DNA from: Pseudomonas sp. GD03858
Lineage (GTDB): Bacteria; Pseudomonadota; Gammaproteobacteria; Pseudomonadales; Pseudomonadaceae
Direction of reading: 5' to 3'
Assembly: GCF_029840925.1 (NCBI RefSeq)
Contig: NZ_JAOCDM010000015.1
Location: forward strand, 1 to 64,000
DNA: 64,000 nucleotides
The notes beneath the pieces were generated by a model. That model was not told the origin of the DNA, made no database searches, and saw only the letters and a list, made by a program, of their open reading frames with translations. Below are positions 1-8,298 of the stretch, piece after piece (the first letter of the stretch is position 1; each line of letters starts with the position of its first letter). A program made the position numbers and the translations under genes.

Positions 1-137
1 CCAGTTGAAAAATCTCAGCAAGGCAGTTGCTACCACAAGCCCCTGCTAAATCAATAAGTCATATGCAGTGCCATGAAAGCGAACTTGTCCCGCGATGGCA
101 TCGGCAGGCCTGCCGGCAGCTCCCACAAGTGCTCGAC

Positions 138-1388
138 CTAGCCGTGGGCCAGTTGTTTATCCACACCCCCACGGAAGCGCGACGCCAGGAATGGTGTGAT
201 ATCCAACGGCAACGCCTCGTTGTGGACAACCTTGTCCAGCAACACACCGGTAATCGCCGACGTCAGGATCCCGGTGCGGAAATGTCCACAGGCATTGAAA
301 TAACCCTGCACATTATCCACAGGCCCGAGAATCGGCAGCTCGTCTGGTGACCCCGGGCGCAGGCCGGCCCAGGTGCGCTTGAGGTTCACCTGCGCCAGCT
401 GCGGCACACAACGAATCGCGCCCTGCACCAGGCCATTGATTTCTGGGAAGGTATTGCTGACATCGAAGCCTTTCTCTTCCGTGGTGCTGCCGATCAGGAT
501 CTCGCCGTTGTCCTTCTGCGCCATGTAGCAGTCGCTGGTGGTGATGCAGCCATCGAGCAGCTTGGGCAGGCGCTCAGTCAACACGATCTGGCCTTTCACC
601 GGCTTGACCGGAATGCTCTCCCCGGTCGCCCATTCGCTCAGCTCGGCGGCCCAGGCGCCCGCGGCATTGATCAAAGTGCCGCAGTGAAACTCGCCAGCCT
701 CGGCGGTGCGCACACCCTTGATGCGCGAACCTTCATGCAGCACACCGGTGATGTTCACGTTCGGGTACAGGTCGACGCCGTTCTGCCGCGCCGCCTCCAT
801 GTAGGCATCGCCGAGGCGGAACGGGCTGACCTGGTGGTCGCAGAGAAACTCCAGCGCGCCATTGGCCTTGAGCGTCACCGCGGGCTCCGAAGCGCGCAAC
901 GCGTCGCGATCGAGCCAGCGTACCTGATCGGCCAGGTGCGGGATCTGCCTGACGATATGCTCGGCGTACAGCTGGTCTTCTTCATCCTGGATGATGTACT
1001 TGAGTCCGGTGCGTTCGAACTTGAAGTCCATGCCGTGACGTTCGATCAGTTCCTGGTGCAGCTGTGGATAAATCGCGTTGGACTGCAGGGCGAAGTCGAA
1101 GAAGCACTCCGGCAGGATATGCGGCGTGCTCGAATCGACCACCACCGCCGCGCCATTGGCCTCGCGCTTGCCGCGCGAGGACATCATGCGAAAGAAGATC
1201 ACCCCACAGCCCAGCCCGACCGACTCGCCGATGGCCCACAGGCCGCCGGCCGAGGCGCGGGTGGCGTTGCCCGGACGCTTGCAATCGATCAGGGCGATCT
1301 TCAAGTTACCGCGCTTGGACAGTTGGTAGGCACAGGACGCGCCGATGACGCCGCCGCCGGCGATGATGATGTCGTAATGCTTGTTCAT
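138..1388 (-). CDS. hcnC: Hydrogen cyanide synthase subunit HcnC
   Basis: This is a membrane-associated FAD oxidoreductase of the glycine/D-amino-acid oxidase family. With HcnA and HcnB it oxidises glycine to HCN and CO2. The 416-aa product begins MNKHYDIIIAGGGVIGAS, a Rossmann GxGxxG dinucleotide site, and I recognise it end to end as HcnC, including the segment ATRASAGGLWAIGESVGLG. The reading frame is open upstream of the ATG, but position 1388 is chosen because it lies 2 nt after the hcnB stop and starts the canonical N-terminus. It is the last gene of the hcnABC operon. The gene carries three perfect DnaA-box 9-mers (157-165, 313-321, 1063-1071). No clear terminator is visible in the 137 nt after it. 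Confidence 0.95.
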   Translation of the reverse strand: MNKHYDIIIAGGGVIGASCAYQLSKRGNLKIALIDCKRPGNATRASAGGLWAIGESVGLGCGVIFFRMMSSRGKREANGAAVVVDSSTPHILPECFFDFALQSNAIYPQLHQELIERHGMDFKFERTGLKYIIQDEEDQLYAEHIVRQIPHLADQVRWLDRDALRASEPAVTLKANGALEFLCDHQVSPFRLGDAYMEAARQNGVDLYPNVNITGVLHEGSRIKGVRTAEAGEFHCGTLINAAGAWAAELSEWATGESIPVKPVKGQIVLTERLPKLLDGCITTSDCYMAQKDNGEILIGSTTEEKGFDVSNTFPEINGLVQGAIRCVPQLAQVNLKRTWAGLRPGSPDELPILGPVDNVQGYFNACGHFRTGILTSAITGVLLDKVVHNEALPLDITPFLASRFRGGVDKQLAHG

Positions 1389-1390
1389 GT

Positions 1391-2785
1391 TCAGGCCTCC
1401 GTGCCGAGTTGCTCGAATGCGGAAAATGGGATCGGGTCGACCGGGAAACGCGGACGCAACCAGCCCACGTCCTTGCGCCCGGTGGCATCGCGCAGGCGGT
1501 CGCTGCAGTAGCCAACGCACATGCGCCCCTGGCAGTCGCCCATGCTCACCCGGGTGCGCATCTTCAGGCTGGCCATGTCCTCCACGCCCTGCTCCAGGGC
1601 CAGGTCGATCTGCTCGCGGGTGACGTGCTCGCAGCGGCAGATCACCGTGTTGGCCTGGGGCAGCTCGATCTGCGCCGCCCCGCGCGCGGTGTAGCGCTCC
1701 ACCCCGGAGCGGAAGCGCTTGATCGCCGCCAGCTTGCCCAGGTACTGCTCACGGCGCTCGATAGCTTGCTCGGCATCGAGCTTGCCCATCTGTTGCAGCA
1801 TGGAAACCGCGGCAATGCGTCCGGTGAGCATCGCCGCCTCGCCACCGCGGATGCCCGCCATGTCGCCGGCCAGATGAATGTTCGGCTGGCTGCTCTGCTG
1901 CCACACGTTGCACTCGGCACGCAGATAGCCATCCTCGCTGACGCCATGATCCAAGCCCAGCTGCTGGCTGAGCTGGGTACGCGGAATGAAGCCATAGCCC
2001 ACCGCCAAGGTCTGGACCTGCTCGCGCTGGATGCGGGTCATGTCCGGCTTCCAGTCCTGGGTGTAGGGGGCGACCTGGACCTCCTGCAGTTCGCCCTCCC
2101 CCGTGGCGCCTACCACGCCCCAGCCGTAATGCATGGGGATGCCGTTGAGCTTCATGTACGCGAGCATGCTCAGGCCATCGAGGAACAGCTGCGGCTTGTT
2201 CATCAACGCCAGGCTTTGCTTGGCGATGCGGTTGAACGAACAGGCCTCGTACACGCCAGCCACCTTGGCACCGGCCGCGTGCAGCTGGCAGGCGACCAGC
2301 GGCAGCAACGGACCGGTACCGGCAATCAAGGTGCTGCCCAGTGGCTTGACCACGCCGCTCTTGATCTGCAACTGCAAGCCACCGAGCAGGATCACGCCCG
2401 GCAGGGTCCAGCCGGGAAACGGCACATTGCGCTCGTGGCAGCCAGCGGCCAGCAACAGGTGGGAATAGTCGATCTCGTGCAATTTCTCATCGCCATCGAG
2501 CACCATCAGACGCTGCTCGTCACCGCCCACCACACGATGCCCGAGGCGCAGGTCGATATGCCTGGCACTGGCACTGAAGTCTTCGTGCAGCTTGTTCAGG
2601 GCCTTGCTGTAGCGCGGCCCCAGGTAGCCCAGGTCGACACCGGCGCGCAGCGGGCCACGGTAGACCACGCCACCGGGACGCGAGGCCTCGTCGAACAGCA
2701 GGCAGTCCACGCCATGCTCGGCCAGCTCGATGGCCGCGCCCATGCCGGCCGAACCGCCACCGACGATCACGGGACGAAGGCTCAT
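1391..2785 (-). CDS. hcnB: Hydrogen cyanide synthase subunit HcnB
   Basis: This 464-aa FAD/NAD(P)-dependent subunit of cyanide synthase is thought to pass electrons between the HcnC flavin and the respiratory chain. The N-terminus MSLRPVIVGGGSAGMGAA is a dinucleotide-binding Rossmann motif. The C-terminal part has a BFD-like [2Fe-2S] cysteine pattern, VICRCEH followed later by GDCQGRMC. The ATG at 2785 overlaps the hcnA stop (ATGA), which implies translational coupling. A longer reading frame extends upstream into hcnA in another frame and is not used. The alpha subunits of octopine/nopaline oxidases share this architecture, but the tight hcnA-hcnB-hcnC arrangement settles the assignment. Confidence 0.95.
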   Translation of the reverse strand: MSLRPVIVGGGSAGMGAAIELAEHGVDCLLFDEASRPGGVVYRGPLRAGVDLGYLGPRYSKALNKLHEDFSASARHIDLRLGHRVVGGDEQRLMVLDGDEKLHEIDYSHLLLAAGCHERNVPFPGWTLPGVILLGGLQLQIKSGVVKPLGSTLIAGTGPLLPLVACQLHAAGAKVAGVYEACSFNRIAKQSLALMNKPQLFLDGLSMLAYMKLNGIPMHYGWGVVGATGEGELQEVQVAPYTQDWKPDMTRIQREQVQTLAVGYGFIPRTQLSQQLGLDHGVSEDGYLRAECNVWQQSSQPNIHLAGDMAGIRGGEAAMLTGRIAAVSMLQQMGKLDAEQAIERREQYLGKLAAIKRFRSGVERYTARGAAQIELPQANTVICRCEHVTREQIDLALEQGVEDMASLKMRTRVSMGDCQGRMCVGYCSDRLRDATGRKDVGWLRPRFPVDPIPFSAFEQLGTEA

Positions 2786-3096
2786 GGCTGGGTCTCCTCT
2801 TGCACGCGGTTCACTTCGGTCTCGATGCGCATACCGGGCCTGACCACGGTTTGACAGGCCTTGCGCTTGGGGCGGCCATCGATCTGTACCAGGCAGCAGT
2901 GGCATACGCCCATGCCACAGAACGCACCACTGACCTGGCCGTGATCATTGCGCGCCACCAGGCGCAGGCCCACCGCGTTGAGGACGCTGAGCACGGTTTC
3001 GCCTGCGGCTGCGAGCACTGGCTGACCGTTGAGTTGGAGGGAGATATCAGGGTGCTGCAAGGGTTGTATGTCGTGGCTACGTTCCATTGTCTGCAT
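2782..3096 (-). CDS. hcnA: Hydrogen cyanide synthase subunit HcnA
   Basis: This 104-aa [2Fe-2S] ferredoxin-like small subunit of cyanide synthase opens the operon. Cysteines 60, 65, 68 and 81 form the CX4CX2C...C iron-sulfur cluster pattern of this domain (AFCGMGVCHCC, then KRKAC). The start chosen is the ATG at 3096 (MQTMERSH). An AAGGA ribosome-binding site lies about 10 nt upstream, inside a CAAGGACG motif that fits the RsmA/RsmE (CsrA-type) target consensus CANGGANG. The hcnA mRNAs of other fluorescent pseudomonads are repressed by RsmA at the ribosome-binding site and relieved by GacA-driven small RNAs. Applying that here is inference from the motif. Confidence 0.95.
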   Translation of the reverse strand: MQTMERSHDIQPLQHPDISLQLNGQPVLAAAGETVLSVLNAVGLRLVARNDHGQVSGAFCGMGVCHCCLVQIDGRPKRKACQTVVRPGMRIETEVNRVQEETQP

Positions 3097-3104
3097 GGCA
3101 TTCT

Positions 3105-3112
3105 CGTCCTTG
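3105..3112 (-). promoter_or_regulatory. Candidate RsmA/RsmE binding site over the hcnA ribosome-binding site
   Basis: Read on the minus strand the sequence is CAAGGACG, an exact fit to CANGGANG, the core recognised by CsrA/RsmA proteins. It contains the Shine-Dalgarno sequence of hcnA, so a bound RsmA would block initiation. This matches the known Gac/Rsm control of hcnA in P. protegens and P. aeruginosa. Binding here is inferred. Confidence 0.6.
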
Positions 3113-3158
3113 GTGATACAGGGACTCGGAAAAGTAAGACAAGCGCAATGCCGCTCTA

Positions 3159-3172
3159 TTGACCCATGTCCT
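3159..3172 (-). promoter_or_regulatory. Weak candidate ANR box upstream of hcnA
   Basis: The imperfect palindrome TTGAC-N4-GTCCT matches the ANR/FNR consensus TTGAT-N4-ATCAA at 6 of 10 half-site positions. One half is good and the other is poor. ANR activates hcnA under low oxygen in other pseudomonads, and the site is about 65 bp from the start codon. The degenerate half-site keeps confidence low. Confidence 0.25.
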
Positions 3173-3285
3173 AAAAATGCGCAGGAATTTTCTTAACCAG
3201 ACAAGTGGCACAACCCCTTCCGAGCCTCGCCGCTCAGGCGCGGCGACAGCGGCTTCCACGGTTTTCGTAGCGAGCGTGAGCAGTA

Positions 3286-4626
3286 TCAGCGCTCATTCCC
3301 TTCATCGCGGCCGCTCATGTCATTCCATTGCAGCGAGCCCTCGTGAGCCTCGATTGGAGTCGCGAGCACCTTGTCGATGCGCTTGCCGTCCATGTCGACC
3401 ACCTCGAGCATCCAACCGTCCCACTCCACTCGATCCCCCGTGGCCGGCACATGCCCCAACAGAAGCATCACCATGCCGGACAGGGTGTGATAGCGGCCCT
3501 TGTTTTCCTCGGGCATTGCCCTGAATGCCAGGCGGTCTTTCATCTCCGGAATCGGAATTGCACCGTCGAGCAGCCAGGAGCCATCGTGCCTCTGGACGGC
3601 CCAGGCATCGTCTTCATTGTCGGGGGTGAATTCGCCGGTTACCGCTTCCAGCAAGTCCTGCAGAGTGACTATGCCTTCCAGTTCGCCGTACTCGTCGATC
3701 ACGAACGCCATGTGCATGCCATTGACACGAAACTGCTCCAGCAACTCCATCCCGGTAAGGGTTTCAGGAACGAACACACAGGGAGGGAGGTGTTCGGTGA
3801 AGTTGGGCTGTTCTCCCTTGGCCAGGCAGGCAAAGGCCTGCTTGACATGAATCAGGCCGAGCAGGTTGTCCAGGCCACCGTCGCAGACCGGAAAGCGGCT
3901 GTGCTCGGACTCGAGCATCAGCTGGACGTTCTCTTGTGTCGCCCTGCGAATGTCGACATAGATCAGCTCTGAGCGTGGGATCATCAACGAACCGAGTCGG
4001 CGGGCATCCAGGCGGAACACGTTGCGTACCATCTGATGCCGATTCTGTTCGATCACACCCGCTTCGGAACCCTCTTCGAGCATTGCCTGAATTTCTTCCT
4101 CGGTGACGCCCGAGTTGTCGACCGCACGCACGCCCATGATGCGCAGGATGGTCTGGGTCGACCATGACAGCACGGCCACGAACGGCCTGGTCAGGAAGGC
4201 CAGGCTCACCATCGGCCGTGCGACCAGGCATGCGACGCCCTCGGGATTGATCTGCCCAATGCGCTTGGGCACCAGCTCACCGATCACGATGGATACATAG
4301 GTGATCACGATCACCACGACTGCCGTCGCCCCGATGCCGGCCATCGAACCCGATACGCCCAGGGCTTTCAGCCATTGAGCCAAAGGCTCGGCCAGCACCG
4401 CTTCACCAACGATCCCGTTGAGGATACCTATGGAGGTGATACCGATCTGCACAGTGGAGAGAAACCTGGTCGGATCCTCGCCAAGCTTCAGGGCCACCGC
4501 GGCTGACGAGTCTCCTTCGGCCACCAGCTTCATCAACCGCGCCTTCCTGGCGGCAACCAGGGCGATCTCCGACATGGCGAACAGACCATTGAGGACGATC
4601 AAAAAAGCCAGTAGTAAAAACTCCAT
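3286..4626 (-). CDS. CNNM/CorC-type (DUF21-CBS-CorC_HlyC) membrane transporter
   Basis: This 446-aa protein belongs to the family often labelled hemolysin-like or HlyC/CorC. Members are linked to magnesium and other divalent-cation export, but the substrate here is unknown. Residues about 1-190 form the DUF21 membrane domain, with an N-terminal segment MEFLLLAFLIVLNGLFAMSE and the signature IGELVPKRIG. A CBS pair follows, with VIDEYGELEGIVTLQDLLEA near residue 330, then a C-terminal CorC_HlyC domain. The frame is open well upstream, but the ATG at 4626 has a clear AGGAG 7 nt before it and starts at the first membrane segment. A strong hairpin sits just upstream of that ribosome-binding site. 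It lies between hcnABC and the autotransporter genes with no evident functional link. Confidence 0.85.
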   Translation of the reverse strand: MEFLLLAFLIVLNGLFAMSEIALVAARKARLMKLVAEGDSSAAVALKLGEDPTRFLSTVQIGITSIGILNGIVGEAVLAEPLAQWLKALGVSGSMAGIGATAVVVIVITYVSIVIGELVPKRIGQINPEGVACLVARPMVSLAFLTRPFVAVLSWSTQTILRIMGVRAVDNSGVTEEEIQAMLEEGSEAGVIEQNRHQMVRNVFRLDARRLGSLMIPRSELIYVDIRRATQENVQLMLESEHSRFPVCDGGLDNLLGLIHVKQAFACLAKGEQPNFTEHLPPCVFVPETLTGMELLEQFRVNGMHMAFVIDEYGELEGIVTLQDLLEAVTGEFTPDNEDDAWAVQRHDGSWLLDGAIPIPEMKDRLAFRAMPEENKGRYHTLSGMVMLLLGHVPATGDRVEWDGWMLEVVDMDGKRIDKVLATPIEAHEGSLQWNDMSGRDEGNER

Positions 4627-5123
4627 TGCGGTTCTCCTGCATGCGCCATCGGCGCAAGCCCCGTGCATGCCCCTGCCGTCGGTGGCCGCCCTCGCGGGGC
4701 AGCCCAGACCACGGCGAACCCGAATAGTCGAAACGCGACGAGGAACCCACATCCACCGTCATGCGTGACATACCGGCTTGGGCATGCTCGCGTGCAGGTA
4801 GGCGTAGCATCTCAACGAAGTGGGATGGCGACAGGAAAGCTGGCGTGATGAATCGACTGGTCAGAGGCCGTGTAGAGCGCTCTGCCGGGAAGGGTGATGT
4901 GCAGTGTGAGCCTTTCTCGTCAAGGAAGGCCCAACTGGGCGGCTCCGATGAAGTTGCCATGTAGAAATGATGGCGGCTGAGGGAACTCAATGTTAACCAC
5001 TGCAACCTCTGGCGTGGGTTGCATTGTTTTACAAGCTATGTGAGCCATGTCGGGCTTTTGAGCGGGCTATCTCGTGCGCCCGCGAACCCGTTGCCAAGTC
5101 CGCGGGGCTGGTACGAAATGGCC
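4627..5123. other. 497-nt intergenic region with a structured leader next to the CNNM/CorC gene
   Basis: There is no supported gene here; the open frames in this stretch look like chance. Next to the CNNM/CorC gene, TGCGCC (4642-4647) and GGCGCA (4651-4656) make a tight 3-nt-loop hairpin. GCCCCG (4658-4663) can pair with CGGGGC (4695-4700), while the overlapping TGCCCC (4668-4673) can pair with GGGGCA (4696-4701), so two pairings compete. A separate inverted repeat, TGCAACC/GGTTGCA, lies at 5001-5023. I do not recognise a known riboswitch. Confidence 0.5.
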
Positions 5124-8100
5124 TCAGAACGCCCAGTCCAGGGTCAGGCCGACCCCGTGGCTCTTGTCGCGACTACCCAGCAATCCGTTGTAGTCGAGGT
5201 TGACCCTGGCCTGACGCCCCAGGGCAATCCCCACCCGTGCGCCGACCACCGCCGCATCACGATCCAGGGACAGCGCCTGGACCTTGTAGCTGTCGCCCTG
5301 GCCAGCGAAGGCCAAGTGCTGGTCGGCCCCGGTGGAACTCAGGTTGTGCTGCCAGCCCAAGGTGGCGGCAAGCTCCACCGCCTGGCCGCCGGACAATTGC
5401 AGTTGCTTGCCGGCGCGCATGCCCAGGGTCGAGAGCCAGGCGTCGCGGTTGTCCCGCCCACCCTTGAGCGCGGCAGCGCCGCCATGTTCCTTGAAGCTGT
5501 CGCTGGCGATATGCACATAGGCCAGGTTGGCGAACGGTTCCAGCGCCATGCTCGGCAGGGCGACCTTCCAGGCGGCCTCGCCGAACACCTGGGTGCTCTG
5601 GGCATCGCGCTTGCTCTTCTGGCGATCGCTGACCTCGTTGTACTGCAGCTCGCGCTTGGTCTCGATGCGGTGCCAGCTGTGGCTGGCGCCCAGGCTCAGG
5701 CGTATCTGCTCCAGCTCCTTGCCGGCATAGGCACCCAGGTGGTAGCTATCGACGCTGGCCGAGGAATGACGACCATCGCCCATGCTCAGCGAGCTGTCGC
5801 TGTAGCCGGTGAAGACGCCAAGGCGGGTGTCCTCGCTCATCTGCCCGTCGACACCCAGCAGCATGCCGCCAATCGAACTGCTATAGCGCGCATGTCCGGA
5901 ATCACCGTCGGCCTTGCCCCAGGCACCCAGAGCCTTGACCCACAGGCCATTGCCCTGGCCGTCCACGGCCGGAGCGGCGGCGATGCCCTGCTGGCGGGTA
6001 CGCTCGCCCACGGCGTCGCGCAACTGGCGGCTGTCGTTGAGCAGCAGGTTGCCCACCGCCGGGTGGATTTCCCCGGACAGCTGATCGAAAGCCTGCTGGG
6101 CGCTGCGTGCATCGGTCGACAGCAGTAGGCTCTCGTAGACCGGGTTGCCCGCGCCGAGTCGATCGGCGGCCGCGGCCACCGAACGCTGGTTGGCGGTCAA
6201 GCCGACACTGGCGAAACTGGCATTACGCTGCACTACCAGCCGCACCCCGTTACCGCCATAGGACACGCCGCCGCCGAGGAACAGCAAGTTGGACTGCACC
6301 GTGGCGAAACCACCCTGTACGCCGCCCGCGGCATCCAGGATGTCGAATTGACGCCCCTCCAGGCTCGTTGCCTGCTGGGACTGTAGCGAAACCCCGGGGT
6401 TCTGCAGGTCCAGCGCCAGGTTCGCACCGCCCAGGGAAACCGTGCCATCGCTGACCAGGCGATCGCTGCCGCTGGCATCCACCTCCACGGCATAGGTCGA
6501 GCCCGGCTGGAAGGTCACGTCGGAATCCACGCGCAAGGTGCCGACGGAGTTGCCTGGGGCCACCACGCCGCCAGTGTTGACCACCAGCGCGCCGATCCGG
6601 CCATTGCCGCCCAGCACACCGCCGTCATTGACCGTCACCGTCGATTGCAGCGAGCCATTGATCGCCAGCCGTCCCTGGTTGACCAGGGTTGGCCCGGAGT
6701 AGGTGTTGTTACCGGTGAGCACCAAGGTGCCGATGCCCTGCTTGGTCAGGCCGCCATGGCCAGAGATATCGTTGCTCCACAGGTCCAGCACGCAACTCAG
6801 GTCGTTACAGCGCCTCTGGGTCGGCCTGCCGGCATCCACCAGGGCGCCGATACCCGGCAGATCGACCACGAACTGGCTCGGGCCGTAGCCACCGGCGATG
6901 CGGAACTCCTCGGGAATGTCCTGTTCGGTGACCAACATGCCCGGGCCGCGGATCCCCTTGTCCAGGTTGATCATGCCCCAACCGTACAAGGCATCGATGC
7001 CGGGCGCGCCCATGTCGGTGGCGGTGGTGCGCAGCACGCTGGCGATTTGTGCGCCGCTCATGTAGGGGAAACGCTCCATCAGCACCGCTGCCGCACCGGC
7101 GGCATGGGGCGCGGCCATGGACGTACCGTTCTTGTTGGCGTAGCCCAGAGTCAGGTCTTGAAGGCTGGTGCCGCCGATCACCGCGCTGTAGATCCGGGTA
7201 CCGGGGGCCGATACGCAGAGGCTCGCGGTATAGCCGCAACGGGACGAGAACGTGCTGATCAGATAGGGATTGGCACTGCTGGTATCGGGGTTCTGCTGCA
7301 ACGCCGCCACGGTCAGCCAGTTGGGGGCGATGTCCGGGACGAAATAGGCAAGGCCCGCGATCGCATCGGGGTTGTTCAGGTTGTAGTCATTGCCGGCGGC
7401 GAAGATCGTCATGACCCCGCTGCGGGCGGCGGCGAGGGCGCCGTCATAGGCTCCACCGGGCAAGGTGCCCAGCAGCGGCTGGATCTGCGCGAACTGTGCC
7501 CGGGCATCGTCCACGGTGAAATGCGGGAAATCCGGATTGCGCCCGCCCTTGGCGAAGCGATCGGTGATGCCGATGCCCCAGCTGTTGTTGATGATCCGCG
7601 CGCCGCTGGCCACCAGGTCGTCCCAGCCGGCCTTGTACACCGCGCCATCGTTGCCCAGGACGATGCCGTCCTCGGGGCCGGGGTCGCCGTTGTCGGCGCT
7701 GATGATCTGCGCATCGAAGGCCACGCCATGCATCGACTCGCCGTCACGGTTGCCGGCGGCGATCCCGCCGACATGGGTGCCGTGGGAGCCGAGCTTGCCA
7801 TCCGAGCCCAACGAAGGGCTGCCGTCATAGCGGAACGCATCGCCGGCCTTCACCGGGATGTAGGGATCGGTGTACTGGCGAATGCCACTGGTGACCAGGG
7901 TCACGATCTTGTCCTTGCCGGCGAACTCGGGGTGCGGGGCGTAGACCGGCTGGTCGAAGATCCCAAGCTTCACCCCCTTGCCGCTGTAGCCAGCGGCATA
8001 GGCGCTGTCGGCGTGGATCGCCCCCAGCCCCCAGTCGGCCTTGAATTCGCTGCTGCGCCAGCTGCTGGCATCGCCCAACCGGCCGCTTTCCACGTAGGGC

Positions 8101-8210
8101 GCGGCCTGGGCCGTGCCCATCAGCGCCACCCAACCCACCAATGCCCGCCCCAACGGAGCCAGGGCCCAGCCCTGCGCGAGTGCGCTGTCATCCTTTCTGA
8201 CTTGCTTCAC
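5124..8210 (-). CDS. Subtilisin-like autotransporter serine protease (first of tandem pair)
   Basis: This 1028-aa type V secreted protease has a signal peptide ending near GTAQA (residue 36). The S8 protease domain has candidate catalytic Asp86 (LGIFDQPV), His143 (GSHGTHVGG) and Ser364 (NGTSMAAPH), with oxyanion Asn274 (AAGND). A passenger-associated beta-helix segment (GTLVLTGNNTYSG and GGNGRIGAL) follows around residue 490-570. The C-terminal beta-barrel begins near residue 750 and ends with the aromatic residue typical of autotransporters (LDWAF). The start is GTG at 8210, with AAGGAAGG 5 nt upstream. The residue after the catalytic Asp is Gln-Pro rather than the usual Ser/Thr-Gly. Related secreted proteases act as virulence or processing factors; the substrate is unknown. 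Confidence 0.92.
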   Translation of the reverse strand: MKQVRKDDSALAQGWALAPLGRALVGWVALMGTAQAAPYVESGRLGDASSWRSSEFKADWGLGAIHADSAYAAGYSGKGVKLGIFDQPVYAPHPEFAGKDKIVTLVTSGIRQYTDPYIPVKAGDAFRYDGSPSLGSDGKLGSHGTHVGGIAAGNRDGESMHGVAFDAQIISADNGDPGPEDGIVLGNDGAVYKAGWDDLVASGARIINNSWGIGITDRFAKGGRNPDFPHFTVDDARAQFAQIQPLLGTLPGGAYDGALAAARSGVMTIFAAGNDYNLNNPDAIAGLAYFVPDIAPNWLTVAALQQNPDTSSANPYLISTFSSRCGYTASLCVSAPGTRIYSAVIGGTSLQDLTLGYANKNGTSMAAPHAAGAAAVLMERFPYMSGAQIASVLRTTATDMGAPGIDALYGWGMINLDKGIRGPGMLVTEQDIPEEFRIAGGYGPSQFVVDLPGIGALVDAGRPTQRRCNDLSCVLDLWSNDISGHGGLTKQGIGTLVLTGNNTYSGPTLVNQGRLAINGSLQSTVTVNDGGVLGGNGRIGALVVNTGGVVAPGNSVGTLRVDSDVTFQPGSTYAVEVDASGSDRLVSDGTVSLGGANLALDLQNPGVSLQSQQATSLEGRQFDILDAAGGVQGGFATVQSNLLFLGGGVSYGGNGVRLVVQRNASFASVGLTANQRSVAAAADRLGAGNPVYESLLLSTDARSAQQAFDQLSGEIHPAVGNLLLNDSRQLRDAVGERTRQQGIAAAPAVDGQGNGLWVKALGAWGKADGDSGHARYSSSIGGMLLGVDGQMSEDTRLGVFTGYSDSSLSMGDGRHSSASVDSYHLGAYAGKELEQIRLSLGASHSWHRIETKRELQYNEVSDRQKSKRDAQSTQVFGEAAWKVALPSMALEPFANLAYVHIASDSFKEHGGAAALKGGRDNRDAWLSTLGMRAGKQLQLSGGQAVELAATLGWQHNLSSTGADQHLAFAGQGDSYKVQALSLDRDAAVVGARVGIALGRQARVNLDYNGLLGSRDKSHGVGLTLDWAF

Positions 8211-8298
8211 TACGACCTTCCTTAGTTTTGTTTTGATTGAATACCGCGTTGGTCACACTCCGTGTTGCAACGCCTGGCCCAACCCGCACCAGGGCGCT

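Noticed and set aside
5001..5023. Inverted repeat TGCAACC/GGTTGCA with a T-rich flank, resembling a plus-strand terminator
   Set aside because: No plus-strand gene precedes it, and on the minus strand, where the protease transcript would arrive, no U-run follows. It may be a fortuitous repeat.
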